From contig CAKPSX010000004.1 of the NCBI GenBank assembly GCA_934184665.1, positions 7,772 through 71,771 on the forward strand: a stretch of 64,000 nt of DNA, given 5' to 3'. The notes below the pieces were generated by a model. The model was not told where the DNA came from. It ran no database searches and was given only the letters and a program-made list of their open reading frames with translations. The position numbers and the translations under genes are program-made. Each line of letters opens with the position of its first letter. Positions within the stretch are counted from its first letter, which is position 1. This document shows, piece after piece, positions 56,701 to 63,695 of the stretch. The DNA is from an uncultured Clostridia bacterium. GTDB taxonomy: Bacteria > Bacillota > Clostridia > TANB77 > CAG-508.

Positions 56701-57230
56701 ATTTAGAACAAGTTGGTTATGACACATATTGTAATTTATTAGATGAAGTTGTAAAAGAAATGAAAGGCATAAAAGTTGAAAAAGAAATAGATGTACAAAT
56801 AGACTTAAATATTACAAGTTATATTCCAGACAGCTATATTCCAGATTCTAGTCAAAAAATAGAAATGTATCAAGATATTGCATTATGTAAAGATGAACAA
56901 GATATTCAAAATGTAATAGATGAAATGATAGACAGATTTGGAAATATGCCACCAGAAATAGAAAACTTAATAGAAATTGCTAGAATAAAAATATTGTGTA
57001 AAAAATTAAAAATATCTAAAGTTCAAAGCAAGAAAGACAATATTTTATTAATATTTGATGAAACCGATATTGATGTTGATATAATAAAACTTGTAGAAAA
57101 ATATAAAAATAGAATTAGTTTTACACAAGGAATAAAACCACAAATAACGCTCAAACTATTAAAGACTTCTGAAAGAGAAATCATGAAGGAGACAAAGGAA
57201 CTATTACGAGATATAAATAGGGAGGATTAG
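53769..57230 (+). CDS. mfd: Transcription-repair coupling factor
   Basis: Removes RNA polymerase stalled at DNA damage and recruits UvrA. The 1153-residue chain has an N-terminal UvrB-like region (about residues 1-330, [20 protein letters not shown]). The RNA polymerase-interaction domain follows ([20 protein letters not shown], about 480-550). The RecG-like translocase has the Walker A region [42 protein letters not shown] and [19 protein letters not shown]. The C-terminal TRCF domain ends the chain. Full length and intact. The next gene starts immediately after its stop behind GGGAGGA. Confidence 0.98.
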   Translation: [1153 protein letters not shown]

Positions 57231-57231
57231 A

Positions 57232-58023
57232 ATGCAAGTTATTTCAAGTAAAGATAATGAGTTGATTAAACATATAAAAAAATTGAAAGATAAAAAATAT
57301 AGAGATGAAAATAATGAGTATATTATAGAAGGGGTAAAGCTTGTTGAAGAAGCGGTTAGCGAAAGAGCGAAGATTAAACATATTATTATATGTGAAAATA
57401 CAACAAACACATATGAAATACCAACAAACATTACACTTGAAATGGCAAGATATTCATGTATATATGTGCCTGAGAAAATCTTTAATTCAATAACACAAGT
57501 CACTAATCCACAAGGCATTATGGCAATAGTTGAAAAAAGTGACAATAATGATAATATTGATTTTACTCAAGACATAATAGTTATGTTAGATGATGTACAA
57601 GACCCAGGAAATCTTGGAACAATACTAAGAACGCTAGATAGTATAGGAATAAATCAGGTTATTGTTTCAAATGGTACAGCTGATAGCTATAATGCAAAAG
57701 TTGTACGTTCAACAATGGGAGCAATATTTAGAATAAATATTATTAAATCAGACAATTTAATTGAAACAATAAAAACAACAAAAAGACATCATTTTAAACT
57801 GGTTGTTACATCTCTTCAGGCTGAACAGAGTTTATATGACACAGATTTTAATAAAAAAATAATAGTTATAGGAAATGAAGCAAATGGTGTTTCAAAAGAA
57901 ATTCAAGAAATGGCAGACGAAAAAATTAAAATACCTATGCTTGGTAGAACAGAAAGTCTTAATGCATCTGTTGCAACAGGGATTGTATTATATGAATATG
58001 TAAGACAAAAACTGAATAAATAG
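57232..58023 (+). CDS. TrmH/SpoU-family rRNA methyltransferase
   Basis: A 263-residue RNA 2'-O-methyltransferase. The N-terminal substrate-binding domain (KLKDKKYRDENNEYIIEGVK) is followed by the SPOUT knot: MLDDVQDPGNLGTILRTLDS, VRSTMGAIFRINII, VIGNEANGVSKEI and RTESLNASVATGIVLYEYVR. It resembles YsgA/RlmB-type enzymes acting on 23S rRNA. It starts one base after the mfd stop, so it is translated from the mfd transcript, an unusual pairing. Confidence 0.92.
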   Translation: MQVISSKDNELIKHIKKLKDKKYRDENNEYIIEGVKLVEEAVSERAKIKHIIICENTTNTYEIPTNITLEMARYSCIYVPEKIFNSITQVTNPQGIMAIVEKSDNNDNIDFTQDIIVMLDDVQDPGNLGTILRTLDSIGINQVIVSNGTADSYNAKVVRSTMGAIFRINIIKSDNLIETIKTTKRHHFKLVVTSLQAEQSLYDTDFNKKIIVIGNEANGVSKEIQEMADEKIKIPMLGRTESLNASVATGIVLYEYVRQKLNK

Positions 58024-58039
58024 AGCATGAATTGAAAAA

Positions 58040-58069
58040 AGGGCACATTGTAATATATGTGCTCTTTTG
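58040..58069 (+). terminator. Terminator of the mfd operon
   Basis: GGGCACAT / ATGTGCTC with loop TGTAATAT, followed by TTTT. The 58070-58227 gap holds nothing further I can name. Confidence 0.8.
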
Positions 58070-58227
58070 TAGATGTCAGCAATTTAGAAAGAAAAGATGT
58101 AATCACTGACATTAGTGAAAGAAAAAAGAATTCCGAACTCTTATGTATTATTTATATTATAGCATAAAAATATGAAAATGTTTGTTGAAACGTGTCGAGA
58201 TTAACAATAAATTGCGATGAAAAGTGC

Positions 58228-58256
58228 TTGCCTTTTTCTTAATAAAGTATTATAGT
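58228..58256 (+). promoter_or_regulatory. Promoter upstream of the 108-residue gene and topA
   Basis: TTGCCT and TATAGT with a 17-bp spacer, about 30 bp before the start codon. Confidence 0.5.
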
Positions 58257-58286
58257 TAATATTGGATTGAAGAGAAAGGAGGAAAT

Positions 58287-58613
58287 ATGTTAAGTAACTT
58301 TTTTGGGAGCATTTTTATAAATCGCGATAGATTAAGAGAAGCGGGGATAAATTATCCAATAAAAGTAGAATATTACAAAGTAATAAATGAATTAACATAT
58401 GGAATACAAGTAATCAAAACAGAGTACAGAGAAAAAATAGGAGTTGAACAAAAAAGGATTGAAAATGTTACAAATAATGAACTTGAAATTAATAATATTT
58501 TGAGTTTAATAAAACAGCAAGAAGTAACTCCTATCGGGCTAGAAGATGTAATTGTAGAAATTAAAAAAATTCAGGCACTTGCCAAAAGTAAAAAAATAAG
58601 CTACAATACATAA
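58287..58613 (+). CDS. Small conserved-looking protein (DUF6514-like)
   Basis: A 108-residue soluble protein. A central strand-rich part (YYKVINELTYGIQVIKTEYR, then VEQKRIENVTNNELEINNIL) and the C-terminal QQEVTPIGLEDVIVEIKKI resemble the DUF6514 pattern of short clostridial proteins (tyrosine-Gly-Ile/Val strand, later a V-x-P-x-x-L-x-D-V-I motif). Function is unknown. AAAGGAGG precedes the ATG. topA starts 34 bp after its stop, so the two may be co-transcribed. Confidence 0.7.
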   Translation: MLSNFFGSIFINRDRLREAGINYPIKVEYYKVINELTYGIQVIKTEYREKIGVEQKRIENVTNNELEINNILSLIKQQEVTPIGLEDVIVEIKKIQALAKSKKISYNT

Positions 58614-58647
58614 GATAAATACAACATTTGGAGGTAATAAAATAAAA

Positions 58648-60633
58648 ATGGCAGATAAATTAATAATAGTAGAATCACCAGCAAAAGCAAATACAATAAA
58701 AAAGTTTTTGGGTGGAAGCACAAAAGTAGTCGCATCAATGGGGCATATAAGAGATCTACCTAAATCAAAACTAGGAATAGATATAGAACATAACTTTGAA
58801 CCACAATACATAAATATTAGGGGGAAAGGAGATTTAATAAAATCATTAAAAAAAGATGCTAAATCAGCTAAAAAAGTGTATTTAGCAACTGACCCTGACC
58901 GTGAAGGAGAAGCAATTGCATGGCATTTATCAAATATATTAGATGTAGATAGTGACAAAGTTACGAGAGTAACATTTAATGAAATAACAAAAACAGCAGT
59001 ACAAAAAGCAATAAAAGAGCCAAGAGATATTGATATAAATCTAGTTGATGCACAACAAGCTAGAAGAGTATTAGACAGAATAGTTGGATACAAAATAAGT
59101 CCTGTATTATGGAAAAAAGTTAGAAGAGGACTATCAGCAGGTAGAGTTCAATCAGTTGCTGTTAAACTAATAGTTGATAGAGAAGAAGAAATAGAAAAAT
59201 TCATACCACAGGAATATTGGAATATCTATGCAAAATTATTAGATGAGAAAAGTAAAAAAACATTTGAAGCAAAACTATATGGAAAAGAAAAGAAAAAGAT
59301 AGAAATTCACAGCAAAGAAGAAGTTGATGAAATTCTAGAAGTAATTGAAAAAGCCAAATATATAGTAGAAGATATTAAAAAAGGTCAAAAGAAAAGGACA
59401 CCTGCACCACCATTTACAACAAGTACAATGCAACAAGAAGCATCAAGAAAATTAGGATTCACATTAAAGAAAACAATGTCTATTGCACAAGGACTATATG
59501 AAGGTGTTAAAATACCTGAAAAGGGAACAGTTGGGTTGATAACTTATATGAGAACAGACTCAACAAGAATATCTGAAGAAGCAAGAGCAATGGCAAAAAA
59601 ACATATAGTTGAAGAATATGGTGAAAACTATTATGAAAACAGATACTACAAAACAAATAAAGAAGCCCAAGATGCACACGAGGGTATAAGACCAACATAT
59701 GCAGAATTAAAACCAGATGAAATCAAAGATTCATTAACTAAAGACCAATATAAATTGTATAAATTAATATACAATAGATTTATGGCTAGCCAAATGGCGC
59801 CAGCTGTGTATGATACAATTTCTGTAACAATAGATGCAAACAAATATACATTTAAGGCAAACGGACAAAATCTTAAGTTTAAAGGATTTATGGTATTATA
59901 TGTAGAGGGCACAGATGAGAAGATAGAAGAAGAAAATGAAATAATACCAGAACTTGAATTAAATCAAGAAGTAAAAAAACAAAAAATAGAGCCAAAGCAA
60001 AGCTTTACAGAACCACCAGCAAGATATACTGAGGCAAGTCTTGTAAAAGCATTAGAAGAGAAAGGAATTGGTAGACCAAGTACATATTCTCCAATAATTA
60101 CTACTATATTAGAAAGGAGATATATAGAAAAAGAACAAAAACAATTAATACCAACAGAACTTGGGAAAGTTGTAAACAAACTACTAACTGAAAACTTTTC
60201 TGATATAATAAATGTAGAATTTACTGCAAACATTGAAAATCAGTTTGACAATGTAGCAGAAGGAAAAGAAAATTGGAAGACAATTATAAAAGATTTTTAT
60301 ACACCATTTGAAGAAAACCTTGAAAAGGTCGAAAGGGAATTAGAACATGTAAAATTAGAAGAAGAAGTTTCTGATGTTAAATGTGAGAAATGTGGCAGAA
60401 TGATGGTATATAAATATGGTAGGTTTGGAAAATTCCTAGCATGCCCAGGTTATCCTGAATGCAAAAACACAAAAGCTATTGTTGAAACAATAGATACACC
60501 ATGCCCTAAATGTGGTGGAGTTGTGCAAGTCAGAAAAGCTAAAAACAAGAGAAAATATTATATATGTGAAAATAATCCTAAATCATGTGAGTATATTTCA
60601 TGGAATAAACCAGCAAAAGAGACTAAAAAATAG
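58648..60633 (+). CDS. topA: DNA topoisomerase I
   Basis: Relaxes negative supercoils. The 661-residue type IA enzyme has the Toprim start KLIIVESPAKANTIKKFLGG, ATDPDREGEAIAWHLSNIL, and QQARRVLDRIVGYKISPVLW. The active-site Tyr is in GLITYMRTDSTRISEEA (about residue 300). Two C-terminal four-cysteine zinc fingers follow (CEKCGRMMVYKYGRFGKFLA and CPKCGGVVQVRKAKNKRKYY). The stop codon lies inside a terminator stem. GGAGG precedes the ATG. Confidence 0.97.
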   Translation: MADKLIIVESPAKANTIKKFLGGSTKVVASMGHIRDLPKSKLGIDIEHNFEPQYINIRGKGDLIKSLKKDAKSAKKVYLATDPDREGEAIAWHLSNILDVDSDKVTRVTFNEITKTAVQKAIKEPRDIDINLVDAQQARRVLDRIVGYKISPVLWKKVRRGLSAGRVQSVAVKLIVDREEEIEKFIPQEYWNIYAKLLDEKSKKTFEAKLYGKEKKKIEIHSKEEVDEILEVIEKAKYIVEDIKKGQKKRTPAPPFTTSTMQQEASRKLGFTLKKTMSIAQGLYEGVKIPEKGTVGLITYMRTDSTRISEEARAMAKKHIVEEYGENYYENRYYKTNKEAQDAHEGIRPTYAELKPDEIKDSLTKDQYKLYKLIYNRFMASQMAPAVYDTISVTIDANKYTFKANGQNLKFKGFMVLYVEGTDEKIEEENEIIPELELNQEVKKQKIEPKQSFTEPPARYTEASLVKALEEKGIGRPSTYSPIITTILERRYIEKEQKQLIPTELGKVVNKLLTENFSDIINVEFTANIENQFDNVAEGKENWKTIIKDFYTPFEENLEKVERELEHVKLEEEVSDVKCEKCGRMMVYKYGRFGKFLACPGYPECKNTKAIVETIDTPCPKCGGVVQVRKAKNKRKYYICENNPKSCEYISWNKPAKETKK

Positions 60634-60642
60634 TCTCTTTTA
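60616..60642 (+). terminator. Terminator of topA
   Basis: A perfect 10-bp stem AAAGAGACTA / TAGTCTCTTT with an AAAAA loop overlaps the topA stop codon. Confidence 0.85.
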
Positions 60643-60731
60643 CTTTCGAATATCTTTTTTATCCAATGAGGCTTAGGTACGAGAATAATTGTTTTAATAC
60701 AATTAACTATAAAAGCGAACAAAGCATTTGT

Positions 60732-60760
60732 TTGACATGATTAACATAATATGGTATAAT
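60732..60760 (+). promoter_or_regulatory. Consensus SigA promoter of the first cassette gene
   Basis: TTGACA and TATAAT match consensus exactly with a 17-bp spacer, predicting strong expression with transcription starting near 60767. Confidence 0.85.
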
Positions 60761-60767
60761 AATAAGT

Positions 60768-60784
60768 GATGTACAGAGATGTAC
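60768..60784 (+). promoter_or_regulatory. GATGTAC direct repeat at the transcription start (operator candidate)
   Basis: GATGTAC at 60768-60774 and again at 60778-60784, 10 bp apart (one helical turn), at about +1 to +17. The same pair occurs at 63180-63196 in copy 2. Confidence 0.45.
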
Positions 60785-60792
60785 TTATAGTA

Positions 60793-60843
60793 CTCCTATT
60801 CAACAAGGAGAGACAAAACTAATAGCGCAAATGCGCAAGGAGG
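60793..60843 (+). promoter_or_regulatory. Leader with mutually exclusive pairings around the ribosome site
   Basis: CTCCT (60793-60797) can pair with AAGGAG at 60805-60810 or with the true ribosome site AAGGAGG at 60837-60843. A GCGC-AAAT-GCGC hairpin (60825-60836) abuts the ribosome site. The paired bases are unchanged in copy 2, where only loop or linker bases differ. Confidence 0.5.
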
Positions 60844-60851
60844 AAATTATT

Positions 60852-61301
60852 ATGGTAGGATTTGAAGGTTTCGAATATTATGAAGAGGTGTCTCGGTTTT
60901 TTGGTCCCAAGCTGATGGAGGTTTTGGAAGCAGGATTTGATGAGGACAAAATGTCTTTTGATAGTCTTGCAGAGGAGACTTTAAAAAAACTAAAGGATGT
61001 GAAACAACTGGCCGAAGAGAGTGATGTAGTAGCTTACAAGCTGGAAAGTGAGCTGGAAACTTGTGAAAGGTTCTGGGAGATGTACAGGATTGGTGTAAGC
61101 ATCTTAGCGTGCTTACACGAGATGGAATACGAAGATGGAGGTCTCAAAAACGAAAATATAAGAGATTTATCTTATTACCTCCTCCGCTTTATGACTGACT
61201 CGGATGTCTGCACTACAATGGATCGGAAATCTGCTCTCGAAATATTCTCCTCGATGGATTATGTTTATCAAATCAGGGAAGATCTACTCGGGAATAAGTA
61301 A
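60852..61301 (+). CDS. Cassette gene 1: GC-rich orphan protein (149 residues)
   Basis: Unknown function. It is acidic and helical, with no membrane segment. It begins MVGFEGFEYYEEVSRFFGPK, then LMEVLEAGF, a helix LKKLKDVKQLAEES, then FWEMYRIGVSILACLHEMEY. It is a distant relative of the protein at 63264: both show F-x-YY-x-E, LMEV, KKL-x-(D/E)-V and W-(E/D)-x-Y-x-IGV-x-I in the same order, with perhaps a quarter to a third identical residues by eye. The start is ATG 60852 behind AAGGAGG; the in-frame ATG at 60831 lies in the leader hairpin. One sampled line is 45% G+C against about 30% nearby. It has its own promoter and terminator. Confidence 0.75.
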   Translation: MVGFEGFEYYEEVSRFFGPKLMEVLEAGFDEDKMSFDSLAEETLKKLKDVKQLAEESDVVAYKLESELETCERFWEMYRIGVSILACLHEMEYEDGGLKNENIRDLSYYLLRFMTDSDVCTTMDRKSALEIFSSMDYVYQIREDLLGNK

Positions 61302-61391
61302 TCCAACCATAAGTGAGTAACTGTATTGTAAAAGATACAGTTACTCACTTTTTCTTATTTGTTCGATGTTGAAATAGAACTGGTAGAAAAA
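61299..61391 (+). repeat. Cassette 3' flank, copy 1 (near-identical to 63693-63785)
   Basis: About 93 bp from the stop codon through the terminator to AGAACTG-GTAGAAAAA match copy 2 with about six substitutions. The match stops sharply at 61391, where the radical SAM unit begins. It continues in copy 2 into a segment found here only from 63012. Confidence 0.9.
61312..61356 (+). terminator. Terminator of cassette gene 1
   Basis: A 15-bp perfect stem (AGTGAGTAACTGTAT / ATACAGTTACTCACT) with loop TGTAAAAG, then TTTTTC. Confidence 0.9.
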
Positions 61392-61427
61392 TTAAAGAAA
61401 TGGTGAAAACCAATTTCATATAGAATG

Positions 61428-61456
61428 TTGACAAGACTGGAAAATATATGTAGAAT
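61428..61456 (+). promoter_or_regulatory. Promoter of the radical SAM / membrane protein unit
   Basis: TTGACA and TAGAAT with a 17-bp spacer, about 35 bp before the start codon. Confidence 0.65.
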
Positions 61457-61489
61457 AATGATAAAATAAACGAAAATGGAGAAATAAAG

Positions 61490-62578
61490 ATGCTAAAAAA
61501 ATTATATAAGTTAGGAGAACTTACACTAAGACAAAAGTATATAGAACAAGAAAGAGAAAAACATACATTAGTAGATTTATTTTGGGAATGTACTTTAACA
61601 TGTAATGCAAAGTGCAAACATTGTGGAAGCAGTGCAGAAAAAAAGAAATACGATGGTGAACTAACAACAGAAGAAATCAAATCAGCATTTAAACAAATAG
61701 CAAATGATATGGATGCAACAAAAATCTTAATAAATGTTACAGGAGGAGAACCATTAGTAAGAAAAGACTTATTTGATGTAATGGAATATGCGACAAATGA
61801 ATTAGGCTTTCATTGGGGAATGACCACAAATGGAATATTGCTAAATGATGAAAATATTAAAAAACTAAGAAAAGCCAATATAGAAACCATTTCAATAAGT
61901 ATTGATGGGTTACAAGAAACTCATGATACATTTAGAGGAGTTCCAGGGGCATATGAAATAATCATAAAAAATATACAAAAGTTAAGACAAGCAGGATATG
62001 TAAAACATATTCAAGTAACAACAGTTTTTCATAAAGACAATATAAATCAACTAGAAGAATTATACAATGTAATGCTTGGGTTAAACTTGGACTCATGGAG
62101 ATTAGTATCGATGGATCCGATAGGAAGAGCAAATGAGAATAATGAATTATTACTTGACGGAAAAGAAATAAGAAAATTGCTTGACTTCATAAAATCTAAG
62201 AAAAAAGACAAAAGATTAGTTCTTGAGTATGGTTGTCCGGGTTTCTTAGGACTTGAATATGAAAAAGAAGTAAGAAGAAACTATTTTTATTGTAGAACTG
62301 GAATAAATGTTGCTAGCATTTTATATAATGGAGATTTATTTGCTTGCCCTAATGTACCAAGAATGCCAAGATTCATACAGGGAAATATTAGAAAAGACAA
62401 TTTTAAAAACGTATGGGACAATAAGTACAAGGAGTTTCGAAAAAAAGATAGAACTAAATGTGATGAATGTAATAAATGCGAGTATTGGGAATATTGTCTA
62501 GGTGGGGCATTTCATACATGGGGTTTTAATAATAACATGCAAAATAAATGTACATATAAAATGATTAATAAAATGTAG
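61490..62578 (+). CDS. Radical SAM/SPASM maturase-like enzyme
   Basis: A 362-residue enzyme. The core cluster motif CTLTCNAKCKHCGSSAEKK has C-x3-C-x2-C near residue 40, followed by NVTGGEPLVRKDLFDV, GMTTNGILLNDENIKKL and ISIDGLQETHDTFRGVPGAY. The C-terminal SPASM region has Cys in YGCPGF, YFYCRTG, LFACPNVP and a terminal cluster CDECNKCEYWEYCLGG then NKC. SPASM enzymes commonly modify ribosomally made peptides or activate sulfatases. The gene 10 bp downstream encodes a small exported membrane protein, a possible partner or substrate. Base composition is like the host. The whole unit lies between repeat halves of two cassette genes. Confidence 0.88.
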   Translation: MLKKLYKLGELTLRQKYIEQEREKHTLVDLFWECTLTCNAKCKHCGSSAEKKKYDGELTTEEIKSAFKQIANDMDATKILINVTGGEPLVRKDLFDVMEYATNELGFHWGMTTNGILLNDENIKKLRKANIETISISIDGLQETHDTFRGVPGAYEIIIKNIQKLRQAGYVKHIQVTTVFHKDNINQLEELYNVMLGLNLDSWRLVSMDPIGRANENNELLLDGKEIRKLLDFIKSKKKDKRLVLEYGCPGFLGLEYEKEVRRNYFYCRTGINVASILYNGDLFACPNVPRMPRFIQGNIRKDNFKNVWDNKYKEFRKKDRTKCDECNKCEYWEYCLGGAFHTWGFNNNMQNKCTYKMINKM

Positions 62579-62588
62579 GGGGATAATA

Positions 62589-62954
62589 ATGATAAGATTA
62601 TTAGAGAAGATAAAAACAAGTTTGATTGCAATAGGAGTGGCTATAATGGCGCTACCTAGTAGAATATTTGCTGCGAATAGAACTCCAGACGATGTAATTA
62701 AAGAACTTCAAAACGGATATGATGCACGACAAACAGAGACTTTATATGGAATACCAAGTGTTGGACCTGTAACAGGGAAGTATAATATAGTAAGATTTAT
62801 TGCAATACCTATAGTAGTGTTAATAGGATTAATAACATATTATAAAGTAAGTAAAAGTAGTAGAAAGAAAAAGATAATAGTTACAGTGGTTATAATTGCA
62901 ATAATAGCAATATTATATGTAGTTGCAGATTACGTTATAAAATATGTACTTTAA
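62589..62954 (+). CDS. Small exported membrane protein partnered with the radical SAM enzyme
   Basis: A 121-residue protein. A signal-like N-terminus (LLEKIKTSLIAIGVAIMALP, then SRIFA-A) could be cleaved at FAA-N. An extracellular stretch of about 45 residues follows (NRTPDDVIKELQNGYDARQT, ETLYGIPSVGPVTGKYN), then two membrane helices (FIAIPIVVLIGLITYY and IIVTVVIIAIIAILYVVADY) separated by a basic SKSSRKKK turn. I do not recognise a family. GGGGGAT precedes the ATG 10 bp after the radical SAM stop, so translation is coupled. The loop has no Cys; if it is a substrate, side chains such as Tyr, Asp or Asn would be candidates. This is inference. Confidence 0.75.
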   Translation: MIRLLEKIKTSLIAIGVAIMALPSRIFAANRTPDDVIKELQNGYDARQTETLYGIPSVGPVTGKYNIVRFIAIPIVVLIGLITYYKVSKSSRKKKIIVTVVIIAIIAILYVVADYVIKYVL

Positions 62955-62957
62955 AAT

Positions 62958-62995
62958 AAAGACTTAAAGTAAAAGCATTACTTTAAGTCTTTATA
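62958..62995 (+). terminator. Terminator of the radical SAM unit
   Basis: A perfect 15-bp stem AAAGACTTAAAGTAA / TTACTTTAAGTCTTT with loop AAGCA, then a T-rich stretch. Confidence 0.85.
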
Positions 62996-63011
62996 GCTTT
63001 TTATTACTAAT

Positions 63012-63080
63012 AATATGTTGATTGTATTAACTTATAAAATTGCTTTTAAAACATACAGAAAATTTGTATAAAAAATTTTG
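63012..63080 (+). repeat. 70-bp direct repeat, left copy
   Basis: AATATGTTGATT through AGAAAATTTGTA and following As is about 90% identical to 63785-63853. In the right copy this sequence is continuous with the cassette 3' flank. The rest of the gap up to the second leader (63081-63142) shows no gene. Confidence 0.85.
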
Positions 63081-63142
63081 GTCACCTGAACTGTAACACT
63101 AAATAAAAAAATCGATTTTATGCTATCAAATAACCATATGTG

Positions 63143-63266
63143 TTTGACATGATTAACATAATATGGTATAATAATAAGTGATGTACAGAGATGTACTTAT
63201 AATACTCCTATTCAACAAGGAGAGACAAAATTAATAGCGCGAATGCGCAAGGAGGAAATTATTATG
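63143..63266 (+). repeat. Cassette leader, copy 2
   Basis: Matches 60731-60854 at all but three positions and carries the same promoter, GATGTAC pair, hairpins and AAGGAGG site. Sequence upstream of it is unrelated to that upstream of copy 1. Confidence 0.95.
63144..63172 (+). promoter_or_regulatory. Consensus SigA promoter of the second cassette gene
   Basis: TTGACA and TATAAT with a 17-bp spacer, identical to the promoter at 60732. Confidence 0.85.
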
Positions 63267-63695
63267 GAAGGGTTCAAGTACTATTACGAAGCCTATGCTG
63301 TCTACGGTTATGAGCTGATGGAAGTTTTTGAAAAAGAAGGAGTACCCGAAGAATTGGATGCCAAAGGTTATGTGTATCTCTGGAAACAAGTTATAAAAAA
63401 GCTTAATGAAGTGAACGAGTGGGTTTCCTATATGCAGCTGCAGGATCCTGAATTTGATGAGAAGACTGAACTTCACAAGAAGTTGTGGGACATCTATGCC
63501 ATCGGAGTTGGCATTGTAGACTTCCTAAAAATGAGGTTTTATACCAAAAAGGAGATTGCTAAGTGGAAGGAAAAAGACATTAACAAGGTCATTTTGGAAT
63601 GTATGACAGAGGGACTTCCCAAGCGCAGAGAGATTGAAATCTTGGTTGACACATTTTGCAAGGTAACAGAGGCGCTAAACGTGGAGGGGAAGTAA
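63264..63695 (+). CDS. Cassette gene 2: GC-rich orphan protein (143 residues)
   Basis: Unknown function, a distant homologue of the protein at 60852. It begins MEGFKYYYEAYAVYGYELME, with helices VIKKLNEVNEWVSYM and KLWDIYAIGVGIVDFLKMRF, and ends in a Lys/Glu-rich region (REIEILVDTFCKVTEALNVE). Tyr and Trp content is high. There is no signal peptide or clear membrane helix. One sampled line is 42% G+C. The start is ATG 63264 behind AAGGAGG; the in-frame ATG at 63243 is in the leader hairpin. Its flanks match those of cassette 1 far better than its coding sequence does. Confidence 0.75.
   Translation: MEGFKYYYEAYAVYGYELMEVFEKEGVPEELDAKGYVYLWKQVIKKLNEVNEWVSYMQLQDPEFDEKTELHKKLWDIYAIGVGIVDFLKMRFYTKKEIAKWKEKDINKVILECMTEGLPKRREIEILVDTFCKVTEALNVEGK

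Larger units (their letters stand above)
60731..60854 (+). repeat. Cassette leader, copy 1 (124 bp, near-identical to 63143-63266)
   Basis: Only three substitutions in 124 bp separate this leader from copy 2 (at 60790, 60819 and 60830). Homology begins abruptly at TTTGACATG and ends at the start codon. It carries the promoter, a GATGTAC direct repeat, two hairpins and the ribosome site. Confidence 0.95.

Noticed and set aside
62307..62501. Internal 64-codon frame inside the radical SAM gene, considered as a hidden precursor peptide
   Set aside because: It lacks a ribosome site and lies wholly within conserved SPASM coding sequence; a shadow frame is the simpler reading.
61490..62954. Calling the radical SAM unit a RiPP cluster
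   Set aside because: The adjacent small protein is a 121-residue two-TM membrane protein, not a clear leader-core peptide, and no protease or exporter is linked; kept only as a hypothesis.
125..63695. TGA read as Trp (alternative code)
   Set aside because: Trp positions are TGG, and two genes (ending 27707 and 53205) use TGA as a plausible stop; other genes simply prefer TAA or TAG.
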